Below are positions 1-6,607 of a stretch of 9,060 bases of DNA, piece after piece. How positions within the stretch are numbered: the first letter of the stretch is position 1; each line of letters opens with the position of its first letter. Source of the stretch: Deltaproteobacteria bacterium RIFCSPLOWO2_02_FULL_57_26. GTDB taxonomy: Bacteria > Desulfobacterota > Binatia > UBA9968. The notes under the pieces were generated by a model that had not been told where the DNA came from, did not search any database, and was given only the letters and a program-made list of their open reading frames with translations. The translations under genes and the position numbers were made by a program. Where the stretch lies: the NCBI GenBank assembly GCA_001798455.1, contig MGSI01000059.1, positions 4,341-13,400 on the forward strand, written 5' to 3'.

Positions 1-10
1 CTTACGCTTA

Positions 11-189
11 TTAACAGGCGCAGCCGCAAAAACCAGCGGAGAGTTTGATGTCGATCTCTGCTCCGAGTGCCCGAGCCACTTTTTTAAGTTAGGTAAGGAA
101 ACCCGATCATAATTTCCGTCTTCGAGGCCAGCGATGTTGGGTTGGTGCATGCCGACTCGCCGTGCCAGCTCCCCTTATCCCTTACTCAC
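11..189 (-). pseudogene. Remnant of XRE-family helix-turn-helix regulator (antitoxin-like)
   Basis: On the minus strand a Cro/C1-type helix-turn-helix can be read: ELARRVGMHQPNIAGLEDG, then SLPNLKK, which after a -1 frameshift continues VARALGAEIDIKL and ends at a double TAA. This matches the layout of HigA-like antitoxins and small XRE regulators (recognition helix, then a KxxxALG helix, then a short acidic tail). Two lesions are visible. A TAA (175-177) lies one codon before GELARR, so the first helix is cut off. The frame breaks at a run of six A (positions 85-80), where one extra A would restore it. A GTG (189-187) lies upstream and overlaps a TGA by one base less than a full codon (GTGA), but only four codons separate it from the TAA. 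I infer a decayed gene; a programmed frameshift or a sequencing error are alternatives for the second lesion only. Confidence 0.6.
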
Positions 190-308
190 TTGGACCGGTA
201 CCTGTTCGCCATTTCGGTAGAGAAGCCCTCCTTCAATAGGATACTGAAGGCTCTAGCTTCTCTCGTATGTGAGAACAAATACGTGAGGAGGAGGGCCAGA
301 TGTCTCTC
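186..308 (-). other. Degraded stretch between cbpM and the XRE remnant
   Basis: A minus-strand open frame here ends at TGA (188-186), overlapping the possible GTG of the XRE remnant, and its tail reads EREARAFSILLKEGFSTEM followed by a few basic residues. There is no plausible start codon or ribosome binding site in the stretch directly after the cbpM stop. The GTGA junction resembles coupled toxin-antitoxin pairs, so this may be the tail of a lost partner gene, but I do not recognise the family and the reading could be chance. Confidence 0.2.
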
Positions 309-602
309 CTATCTCTTCAACTCCTGGCCGAGCAGGCGCAACAGTTCGTTGAACTGACGTTGCATGGCGATCATCTGCTCGCGCATGTGGAGGGCCACCT
401 CGGCCCCCTCTAGGTTCACTCCCATCTCTTCAATGAGGAGGCGCGCCACACGGACACGATCGACCTGATCTAAGGGATAGAATTTCTGTCTTCGCCGGAT
501 GATCGGGTAGATTACCTTCTCTTGTTCCAAGCGGATGACGAACTCCTCGTCAACGCCGCAGATTTTAATGACCTCTGTAATTCGAAGATACTTTCCTGCC
601 AT
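309..602 (-). CDS. cbpM: MerR-type chaperone modulator, CbpM/HspR-like
   Basis: This is a 97-residue protein with one MerR-type winged-helix domain (about residues 5-75) and a short C-terminal helix. In E. coli, CbpM binds the J domain of CbpA and blocks its action on DnaK; actinobacterial HspR proteins of the same fold repress the dnaK operon. The sequence shows YLRITEVIKICGVDEEFVIR as the helix-turn-helix, an RRRQKFYPLDQVDRVRVA wing and helix, and EEMGVNLEGAEVALHMREQM, typical of this branch. There is no large effector-binding domain, as expected for the family. The gene starts 15 bp after the dnaJ stop, with an AGGAG box about 9 bp before the ATG, so the two are certainly cotranscribed. 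Whether it binds DNA (HspR role) or only DnaJ (CbpM role) cannot be told from sequence. I did not find an HspR-type HAIR site in the window. Confidence 0.8.
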   Translation of the reverse strand: MAGKYLRITEVIKICGVDEEFVIRLEQEKVIYPIIRRRQKFYPLDQVDRVRVARLLIEEMGVNLEGAEVALHMREQMIAMQRQFNELLRLLGQELKR

Positions 603-617
603 TGCACCGCTCTCCTG

Positions 618-1739
618 CTACAGGCGCATGTCTTTGCGCACGTCTTCGGTGTAGGCCCGGTCGATCTTCTCGATGACTTCGTGCGCGACCTTTTCCTTTG
701 GCACGCGAACCATGAGCCGCAGATACAAGTCTCCGGCTGGGATTTGCCCGTGAGCGGGAACTCCCTTGCCCTTGACGCGAAGGCGCTGGCCGCTCTGCGC
801 CCCTGCCGGGATCTTCACCTTCACCGTCCCGATCGGTGTAGGGACTTCCACGGTTGCGCCACGGACAGCCTCTCCCACGGTAATCGGCAGCTCCATGGTC
901 AGGTCTCTACCGGATCGCGTGAGTAGGGGGTGCGGCCGGATTCGCGGCACAATGTAAAGGTTCCCGGCCGGTCCTCCTCGAACACCCGCCTCCCCCTTTC
1001 CGGGCAGGCGGATCCGTTTTCCGGGCTCAGCCCCGGGCGGGATGTTGACCCGAATCGTCTCTGGCCGCAGAACTTGGCCCGTGCCCCCGCAGGCAGTGCA
1101 GGGATCACCCGGTAGTCGTCCGCTTCCCATGCATCGCGGGCAGGTCTGGCGGAACTGAAGCGGTCCCTGGACCACTGACTTGCTGCCGGTCCCCCGGCAC
1201 TCGGGGCACGTAGTCGGAGTGGATCCCGGCTTGGTCCCGGCGCCATCGCAGATCTCGCAGGAAACGGGCCGCTGGAGCGTTATCGATGTCTGAAAGCCGC
1301 GTATGGCGTTGAGGAAGTCGATCTCCATGGTCGCCTCAATGTCCGCCCCTCGCATTGGACCAGGTCGCGTCCTTCGACGTGCCCTGGAGAAATTACCCAG
1401 ATCACCGAAGAGGTCGCCGAGATCGCCCACATCGAATTCGTGGGCGCCGCCCGCCCGCGCCGACTGCTCCTGCCATTGCCGGTAGCTCCGTGCCTTCTCG
1501 GCGTCAAAGCCGGCGGTGAGCCCTGCCTCGCCGAATTCGTCGTAGAGTTTGCGCTTCTCCGGATCACTCAGGATATCGTGGGCGGCTGAGATCTCTTTGA
1601 ACTTATTTTCGGCTTCCTTATTTCCCGGGTTGATGTCGGGATGATACTTTCGAGCGAGTTTGCGGTACGCCTTGCGGATTTCTTCGTGGGAGGCGGTGCG
1701 GTCGACGCCGAGGATCTGGTAGTAATTGCGTTCGGCCAT
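618..1739 (-). CDS. dnaJ: Class I J-domain co-chaperone DnaJ
   Basis: This 373-residue Hsp40 stimulates DnaK ATPase activity and delivers unfolded clients. The J domain (residues 4-68) has the HPD motif at 33-35. A short linker has a DIF-like DLGDLFGDLG in place of a long Gly/Phe region. The zinc domain (161-221) has all four CxxCxGxG repeats: CEICDGAG, CPECRGTG, CPRCMGSG and CTACGGTG. Two C-terminal beta domains follow, with PPGAEPGKRIRLPGKGE and VPTPIGTVKVKIPAGAQSG. I place the start at the ATG encoding MAERNYYQILGV because the J domain begins there; the open frame runs 101 codons further upstream, but that part overlaps ftsH and resembles no J protein. No Shine-Dalgarno precedes this ATG, and a promoter-like pair sits so close that a leaderless mRNA is possible. 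cbpM follows 15 bp downstream. dnaK and grpE are not adjacent, so this may be a second DnaJ. Confidence 0.92.
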   Translation of the reverse strand: MAERNYYQILGVDRTASHEEIRKAYRKLARKYHPDINPGNKEAENKFKEISAAHDILSDPEKRKLYDEFGEAGLTAGFDAEKARSYRQWQEQSARAGGAHEFDVGDLGDLFGDLGNFSRARRRTRPGPMRGADIEATMEIDFLNAIRGFQTSITLQRPVSCEICDGAGTKPGSTPTTCPECRGTGSKSVVQGPLQFRQTCPRCMGSGRLPGDPCTACGGTGQVLRPETIRVNIPPGAEPGKRIRLPGKGEAGVRGGPAGNLYIVPRIRPHPLLTRSGRDLTMELPITVGEAVRGATVEVPTPIGTVKVKIPAGAQSGQRLRVKGKGVPAHGQIPAGDLYLRLMVRVPKEKVAHEVIEKIDRAYTEDVRKDMRL

Positions 1740-1748
1740 TGTAAGAGT

Positions 1749-1776
1749 AGAATAGCGCCGGCGCGGGGAGTTGCAA
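1749..1776 (-). promoter_or_regulatory. Putative sigma70-type promoter of dnaJ-cbpM
   Basis: Reading the minus strand, TTGCAA (1776-1771) and TATTCT (1754-1749) are 16 bp apart. The predicted start of transcription, about 7 nt after the -10, falls at roughly 1742, only 0-4 nt before the dnaJ ATG. This fits the missing ribosome binding site and suggests a leaderless transcript. The GC-rich spacer is unremarkable. No CIRCE or HAIR element is present. Confidence 0.4.
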
Positions 1777-1848
1777 GGGGATTGTAGGATTAGGCCCGAG
1801 TACGGCTTTGCATGTGTGCGGGCCCCGCGACCATTCTCTTCAAGATCG

Positions 1849-1878
1849 TCCAATGTTAGACTGAAACTGTGCATTGGA
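1849..1878. promoter_or_regulatory. Inverted repeat in the dnaJ/ftsH divergent region, possible operator
   Basis: TCCAATG (1849-1855) and CATTGGA (1872-1878) are perfect 7-bp arms separated by 16 bp, in the only non-coding DNA between the divergent dnaJ and ftsH genes. It lies 48 bp before the ftsH ATG, a position where a dimeric regulator could act on ftsH. There is no T-tract, so it is not a terminator. It does not match CIRCE (9-bp arms, 9-bp spacer) or HAIR. A chance repeat is possible. Confidence 0.3.
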
Positions 1879-1925
1879 ATTGGAACAGAAGAGAGAAATA
1901 AAGAGGGAAAGAGAATAGTTTGAAC

Positions 1926-3854
1926 ATGGAAAAGAAACACCGGCAGTTCTCTATTTGGTACTTCATAGTGGTTTTTTTCATTGTCCTGATGATCCAAAAC
2001 TACCTTGGCAGACCCCATGTCGAGATCATCAGCTACAGCCAATTTAAATCCGTACTCAAGAAGGGCCTCATCGCCGATCTTGCAATTGGCGAGAAGACCA
2101 TTGAAGGCAATATGAAGGGAGAGGCAGTTAAGGAGATTTTCACGCCGGAGAAACTAAAGGAGATCCCTCAAGAGGTAAGGGAAGGCAAACAATCTTATCC
2201 CTTTGTAGCGGTGCGAGTGGAGGACCCGGGCCTGACTGCCGAACTAGAAGAGGCAAGAGTACCGTTCCGGGGGGAGGTCACCAGTACTTGGCTACCGACC
2301 ATTTTATCCTGGGTGGTTCCAGTTGCCCTGTTTTTTCTGCTGTGGAGCTATCTGCTCAAGAAGATGGGACCAGGAAGCGGCCTGATGCAGATCGGCAAGA
2401 GCAAGGCGAAGGTCTACATTGAGAAAAAAACCGGAGTAACATTTGCCGATGTTGCGGGAATCGATGAGGCTGAGGAGGAACTCGTCGAGGTTGTAGGGTT
2501 CCTGAAAAACCCGGAGAAATATCAAAGGTTGGGAGGCCGCATTCCCAAGGGTGTTTTGGTTGTCGGGGCGCCGGGTACAGGAAAGACCCTGCTTGCCCGC
2601 GCAGTCGCCGGCGAGGCTGGGGTTCCCTTCTTCAGCCTCTCCGGCTCTGACTTCGTTGAGATGTTTGTCGGAGTCGGGGCGGCTCGGGTGAGGGATCTTT
2701 TTACCCAGGCAGTACAGCATGCCCCCAGCATTATATTCATCGACGAGCTGGATGCTTTGGGAAAGGCAAGAGGGACGAGCATGCTTACCGGCAACGACGA
2801 GCGTGAACAGACCCTGAATCAACTTTTGTCGGAAATGGATGGGTTCAATCCGAACCAAGGGGTAATCATCATGGCTGCCACCAACCGGCCGGAGATCCTG
2901 GACCCCGCGCTGTTGCGTCCCGGCCGATTTGATCGGCAGATCCTGGTGGATCGTCCCGACATCAAGGGACGCACAAAGATCCTCCAACTGCACGCGAAGA
3001 AGGTGAAGCTCTCGCCTAATCTCGATCTCGGTGTAGTGGCGGCCAAGACACCCGGCTTTGTTGGCGCCGACCTGGCTAACATCGTCAATGAGGCTGCTCT
3101 GCTGGCAGCGCGTCAGGCCAAGGACTCCGTGGAAATGGCCGACTTCGACGAGGCGATCGAACGGGTGGTCGCAGGACTACAAAAAAAGAGCCATGTCATA
3201 AACCCCAAGGAGAAGAGAACCGTCGCCTATCACGAGTCCGGTCATGCTCTGGTGGCGGAGCTCGTGCCTGGCGCCGACCCCGTTTCCAAGATCTCTATTA
3301 TTCCCAGGGGGATCGCTGCCCTGGGTTACACACAGCAGCTGCCAACGGAGGACCGCTATCTCATGACTCGCTCTGAACTGCTCGCGCGAATCCAGGTCCT
3401 TTTGGGGGGGAGGGTCGCCGAGGAGATCGTCTTCGGCGATATATCTACCGGCGCTCAGAACGATCTCCAGCGAGCCACCGAGATCGCCAGGACGATGGTC
3501 ACGCAATTTGGTATGAGCGAGAAGCTGGGCTTAGTATCTCTCGAGGGACCCAGGACTCCCATGTTCCTGCGAGTACCCACTTATAGCCCTAAAGAGTACA
3601 GCGAGGAAACCGCCCGGGTCATTGATGGAGAGGTAAAAACACTACTGTCAGAAGCTCACGTGAAAGTTCGAGACATCCTAGCCTCTCGCCGCTCGGCGCT
3701 GGAGGAGTTGGCGAAGCTGCTTCTGGAAAAGGAAGTTGTTGACAGGCCCGAATTGCAGGCCATTCTAAAGGTGAGGAGTATTGGTAGCATGAAGGAGAAA
3801 AAGGGATCTGTAGAAACGCATGGGACTGAGAACTCTGAGGGGAAAAAGGAGTAG
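1926..3854 (+). CDS. ftsH: ATP-dependent zinc metalloprotease FtsH
   Basis: This inner-membrane AAA protease degrades misassembled membrane proteins and selected cytosolic regulators, working as a hexamer. Features in order: transmembrane helix 1 (residues 8-26), a periplasmic domain of about 95 residues, transmembrane helix 2 (122-145), AAA module with Walker A GAPGTGKT (214-221), Walker B IIFIDELDA (D273, E274), second region of homology ATNRPEILDPALLRPGRFDR (from residue 318), zinc site HESGH (436-440) and the third ligand Asp513 in NDLQRATEIA. The length of 642 residues is normal. Two common positions differ: Walker A usually reads GPPGTGKT and the zinc site HEAGH; the catalytic residues themselves are intact. 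The C-terminal tail is Lys/Glu-rich. The start could also be TTG at 1920, two codons upstream, where the GAGGGA at 1903 is better spaced (11 bp); I chose the ATG. It is divergent from dnaJ-cbpM, which suggests shared stress control. Confidence 0.95.
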   Translation: MEKKHRQFSIWYFIVVFFIVLMIQNYLGRPHVEIISYSQFKSVLKKGLIADLAIGEKTIEGNMKGEAVKEIFTPEKLKEIPQEVREGKQSYPFVAVRVEDPGLTAELEEARVPFRGEVTSTWLPTILSWVVPVALFFLLWSYLLKKMGPGSGLMQIGKSKAKVYIEKKTGVTFADVAGIDEAEEELVEVVGFLKNPEKYQRLGGRIPKGVLVVGAPGTGKTLLARAVAGEAGVPFFSLSGSDFVEMFVGVGAARVRDLFTQAVQHAPSIIFIDELDALGKARGTSMLTGNDEREQTLNQLLSEMDGFNPNQGVIIMAATNRPEILDPALLRPGRFDRQILVDRPDIKGRTKILQLHAKKVKLSPNLDLGVVAAKTPGFVGADLANIVNEAALLAARQAKDSVEMADFDEAIERVVAGLQKKSHVINPKEKRTVAYHESGHALVAELVPGADPVSKISIIPRGIAALGYTQQLPTEDRYLMTRSELLARIQVLLGGRVAEEIVFGDISTGAQNDLQRATEIARTMVTQFGMSEKLGLVSLEGPRTPMFLRVPTYSPKEYSEETARVIDGEVKTLLSEAHVKVRDILASRRSALEELAKLLLEKEVVDRPELQAILKVRSIGSMKEKKGSVETHGTENSEGKKE

Positions 3855-3929
3855 AGCGGGAATACGGGAAAAGCTTAAGCATCGGACCCCATCCCGCCTG
3901 GAGACAGCGCCGGCCACGAGGTAGTGTCA

Positions 3930-3958
3930 TTGCAACACGTCAACCGCCGAAGTATATT
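3930..3958 (+). promoter_or_regulatory. Sigma70-type promoter of the Crp/Fnr gene
   Basis: TTGCAA (3930-3935) and TATATT (3953-3958) are separated by exactly 17 bp. The predicted start is near 3965, giving a leader of about 78 nt before the ATG at 4043. The short inverted repeat TTGT-CTTA-ACAA (3957-3968) overlaps the -10 and the start point, a position where an autorepressor could bind; it is not an FNR box, which has TTGAT arms. Confidence 0.6.
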
Positions 3959-4042
3959 GTCTTAACAAAGAATGACCGACTGAGCGCCAGGGGAAGTCGA
4001 CTGTTGTTGTAATCATCGTGGGCATCGAAAGGAGACAGGATC

Positions 4043-4723
4043 ATGATTCAACAGACTCCTCAAGCCGACGAGTTCAAACAACAACTGCGTGATTCGTTGC
4101 AGCGCGAGACTCTAAATTCTCGCGCCGTCAAGATTGCGAGACACGCCAACGTCTACACTTGTGGCGATGCCAACGAGATGGTCTATTTCATCGAGAGCGG
4201 CCAGATCAAACTGCTCATGCTCTCGTCCGAAGGAAGAGAGTGCCTCCTTGCCATCCACAGCGCGGGAGATATTTTCGGCGAGCTGTGCCTGTCCGGGTTG
4301 GGCGCGCGACTTGAAACAGCGACGGCGATGACACAAACGATGTTAAAGCAAATACCTTGCCCTCAATTCTTGGGGCGTCTAAGCCGCGACTCGCTGTTTG
4401 AGGGCTTCGTGCGCTATCTGGCGGTGCGCATCGCCGACCAACAGCAGGTCATCGCCAATCTAGTGACGGTGGATAGCGAACAGCGGCTGGGCCAGACGTT
4501 GTTACAGCTGGCTCGCACCATGGGCAAGAAAGATCCGCGCAGCATTCGCATCGAGCTGAGAATTTCCCACGAAGAACTCTCCGAGATGGTGGGCACAACG
4601 CGACCAAGGATCAGCTGGTTTATGCAGCGATTTCATAACCTTGGGTTGATCGAGACGAATAGAAATCGCTTTCTCATCATCAAAGAAAAGAAACTTACCG
4701 ATTATCTAACTCAGATCGCCTAG
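4043..4723 (+). CDS. Crp/Fnr-family transcriptional regulator
   Basis: This 226-residue regulator has a cyclic-nucleotide-binding fold (about residues 25-125), a long dimer helix (about 130-160) and a C-terminal winged helix. The binding domain shows the family glycines in YFIESGQIKLLMLSSEGRE and GDIFGELCLSG. Next to GEL, the position where CRP has RSA for cAMP phosphate contact reads ETA, so cAMP binding is unlikely. There is no N-terminal cysteine cluster like that of FNR; four scattered Cys remain. The DNA-binding helix pair begins at residue 173: RISHEELSEMVGTTRPRISW, with the family TTRPR-S pattern of the recognition helix. The start is supported by AAGGAG 8 bp before the ATG. The signal and targets are unknown. 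The phosphohexomutase gene follows 56 bp downstream on the same strand and could be a target. Confidence 0.9.
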   Translation: MIQQTPQADEFKQQLRDSLQRETLNSRAVKIARHANVYTCGDANEMVYFIESGQIKLLMLSSEGRECLLAIHSAGDIFGELCLSGLGARLETATAMTQTMLKQIPCPQFLGRLSRDSLFEGFVRYLAVRIADQQQVIANLVTVDSEQRLGQTLLQLARTMGKKDPRSIRIELRISHEELSEMVGTTRPRISWFMQRFHNLGLIETNRNRFLIIKEKKLTDYLTQIA

Positions 4724-4747
4724 ATCGCCATCGGGATCCTCGCTGGC

Positions 4748-4775
4748 TTGAAGGCGAGACTTGCAATTACATAAC
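4748..4775 (+). promoter_or_regulatory. Weak promoter-like pair just before the phosphohexomutase start
   Basis: TTGAAG (4748-4753) and CATAAC (4770-4775) are 16 bp apart, with the predicted start of transcription at or beside the ATG (4780). No Shine-Dalgarno is seen in the 20 bp before that ATG, so either the message is leaderless or the gene is translated from the upstream crp transcript without a recognisable box. Both hexamers match the consensus at only four of six positions. Confidence 0.25.
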
Positions 4776-4779
4776 TACA

Positions 4780-6516
4780 ATGCCCGAACTGCGAATACGC
4801 CCCGCGACTTCGTTCCTCGATTACGCGCCGGTTTCGTTGACCTTTGGCACCAGCGGATTGCGCGGCCTGGTCAAAGACATTACCGACCTCGAGGCCTATA
4901 TCAATGTCAAAGCTGCGCTCCGGTATTTGTTGAGCATTGGTGATATTCATGCGAGCAGCGGAGTGGTCATCGCCGGCGACCTCCGGCCGAGCACCGACCG
5001 CATCATGCGTGCCTGCGCCCAAGCGATTGTCGACTTGGGCTGCCAGGTGGAGAACGCAGGCAAGATCCCCACGCCCGCATTGATCTCTCACGCCATCTCC
5101 GCCAGACGCGCCGGCGTGATGGTGAGCGGCAGCCATATTCCATTCGATCGTAACGGCATCAAGCTCAACAAGAGCGTCGGCGAGGTCCTGAAGCAGGACG
5201 AACCAGGCATCACGCGCGAGGTCGAGCGTGTGCGCGTCGAGGAGTACAGCCGGACCGCGACCAAATCGGCCTTCGACGCCTCTGGAATGCTCAAGCAGTC
5301 GCCAGACCTGCCGCCGATCGCTCGGGCCGCCGAAGAAGCCTACGTCCGTCGCTACCTGAACAGCTTCACCTGCGGCGGTCTCTCCGGCCTGCACGTTCTT
5401 GTGTATCAGCATTCGGCGGTGGGCCGCGACATCTTGCCGCGCATCCTGCGCGAGCTTGGCGCCGAAGTAGTCACCGCCGGGCGCAGCGAGACGTTCGTTT
5501 CCATCGACACGGAGAACATCACCGACGAGCAGCTGAATCGTCTGGAGGAGCTCGCCGTCGCTGCCGAAGCGAGCGGGCGGCCGGTTCACGCAATCGTGTC
5601 CACCGATGGCGACTCCGATCGGCCGTTGCTGACAGCGGTGCTAACCGCCGCCGAGGTCCACCCAGGCGGCCGACGCGTGCGTTTCTTGCCCGGTGACCTA
5701 CTCGGCATCGTAGTCGCCGAATACCTGCGCGCGGATGCCGCCGCGGTCCCCATTAGCGCCAACGATGCTGTCGAGCGACGTATGGGCGAGCGCGGGGTTT
5801 CTCTCGAGAAGACCCAGATCGGATCGCCCTATGTTATCTCTGCCCTCGACAAGTTGCGCCGCGCCGGAACACACGCACGCATCGTCGGCTGGGAGGCCAA
5901 CGGCGGATTTTTAACCGGCAGCGATATTGCTTTCGCCGCGGAGACGATGGTTGCGTTGCCGACGCGCGATTCGACGCTGCCCATCTTGGCTAACTTGTTC
6001 GCTGCGGCTGAGCAGCGCATCGGACTGGCCGCACTGTGGAGCCGGCTGCCTGCACGCTTCGGACGCGCCGGCTTGATCGACAACGTACCGGTCCCGGTTA
6101 GCCAGGCCATCCTGGCTCGCCTGATTCCACCCGGCGACACGATCGAGGTGGAACTTGATGGCGCGGGGCGCGTAATCGATCGCAGTCGTCCGGACGCGAT
6201 GCCCACGCCGCTCGCGGAACCGGCGACCGCAGACTGGCAGCAGCGTAAGGCGACGTTAACGCGTTTCTTCACGCCCGCGCTCGGATTCGACGACATCGTG
6301 CGAATCAATGTGCTCGACGGCGTGCGCGTCCATTTCCACAATGGCGACGTCGCGCACGTCCGGCCGTCGGGCAACGCGCCTCAGCTGCGCATCTATGCCA
6401 ACAGCGATTCGCAAGCGCGCGCCGATCAAATCGTGGAGCTTGCGGTGCGCGAACCCGACGGGATCTTGCGTCAGCTGGAACGAGCGTTCACGCGAGGTAC
6501 GGTCGTGACCTTGTGA
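4780..6516 (+). CDS. Phosphomannomutase/phosphoglucomutase family enzyme
   Basis: This 578-residue alpha-D-phosphohexomutase interconverts hexose 1- and 6-phosphates through a phosphoserine enzyme. All four active-site loops are visible: GTSGLRG (23-29); the phosphoserine loop SGSHIPFDRNGIK with Ser118; the metal loop DGDSDR (276-281); the sugar-specificity loop WEANGG with Glu372; and the phosphate loop RPSGNAPQLR from Arg528. The serine loop departs from the usual TASHNP form, and the metal loop has Ser for Gly; I recall the SGSHIP form in a subset of bacterial mutases. The enzyme is longer than AlgC-type mutases (about 460 residues), and most of the excess lies between Glu372 and Arg528. 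Man versus Glc substrate preference cannot be decided. It sits 56 bp after the Crp/Fnr gene. It lacks a ribosome binding site, and its GC content is visibly higher than that of the flanking DNA. Confidence 0.88.
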   Translation: MPELRIRPATSFLDYAPVSLTFGTSGLRGLVKDITDLEAYINVKAALRYLLSIGDIHASSGVVIAGDLRPSTDRIMRACAQAIVDLGCQVENAGKIPTPALISHAISARRAGVMVSGSHIPFDRNGIKLNKSVGEVLKQDEPGITREVERVRVEEYSRTATKSAFDASGMLKQSPDLPPIARAAEEAYVRRYLNSFTCGGLSGLHVLVYQHSAVGRDILPRILRELGAEVVTAGRSETFVSIDTENITDEQLNRLEELAVAAEASGRPVHAIVSTDGDSDRPLLTAVLTAAEVHPGGRRVRFLPGDLLGIVVAEYLRADAAAVPISANDAVERRMGERGVSLEKTQIGSPYVISALDKLRRAGTHARIVGWEANGGFLTGSDIAFAAETMVALPTRDSTLPILANLFAAAEQRIGLAALWSRLPARFGRAGLIDNVPVPVSQAILARLIPPGDTIEVELDGAGRVIDRSRPDAMPTPLAEPATADWQQRKATLTRFFTPALGFDDIVRINVLDGVRVHFHNGDVAHVRPSGNAPQLRIYANSDSQARADQIVELAVREPDGILRQLERAFTRGTVVTL

Positions 6517-6526
6517 GGGAGAAGCG

Positions 6527-6607
6527 ATGATTCCGTTTCAGTTGCAGCGCCTTGGGCTGGCTACCTTCCGTCTAAAAGGGCGACATTTTGTCGCCGTCTC
6601 GCTGTGA
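6527..6607 (+). pseudogene. 26-codon stub, possibly the start of a truncated GH130-like gene
   Basis: Ten bases after the mutase stop, an ATG follows a good GAGGGAG box. It encodes MIPFQLQRLGLATFRLKG and eight more residues before TGA. The opening, a P-F-x-L-x-R-L-G pattern, resembles from memory the N-terminus of GH130 beta-mannoside phosphorylase-like proteins, which usually continue as an MEP...GN segment; here the similarity ends at about residue 11. A perfect hairpin lies inside the stub. GH130 enzymes release mannose 1-phosphate, which would suit the mutase next door. The likely reading is a truncated or deleted downstream operon gene; a genuine short peptide or coincidence are possible. 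Confidence 0.35.
6579..6595. repeat. Perfect 7-bp hairpin after the phosphohexomutase gene
   Basis: GGCGACA (6579-6585), loop TTT, TGTCGCC (6589-6595). On the plus strand no T-run follows, so plus-strand termination is doubtful. On the minus strand CTTTT follows the stem, a weak terminator pattern. It could instead be a short palindromic repeat unit. Confidence 0.5.

Noticed and set aside
1839..1845. Sigma32 (heat-shock) promoter for dnaJ on the minus strand
   Set aside because: CTTGAAG is present, but the sequence 13-15 bp further on matches the CCCCAT-type -10 poorly and lies about 80 bp from the gene.
1740..1925. CIRCE or HAIR heat-shock operator
   Set aside because: Neither TTAGCACTC-N9-GAGTGCTAA nor the HspR inverted repeat is present in the divergent region.
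1740..2042. 101-codon N-terminal extension of DnaJ
   Set aside because: It overlaps the ftsH start on the opposite strand, contains no known domain, and the J domain begins exactly at the internal ATG at 1739.
2304..2993. 229-codon minus-strand open frame inside ftsH
   Set aside because: Antisense shadow of the strongly conserved AAA domain; no family pattern or ribosome box.
3856..3897. Terminator after ftsH
   Set aside because: GCGGGA/TCCCGC arms exist but are only 6 bp, with a 30-nt gap and no T-run.
3957..3968. FNR box
   Set aside because: Arms are TTGT/ACAA over 12 bp, not TTGAT-N4-ATCAA over 14 bp.
4720..5589. 289-codon minus-strand open frame opposite the mutase gene
   Set aside because: Its composition is that of an antisense shadow in GC-rich codons; the plus strand encodes complete mutase motifs over the same bases.
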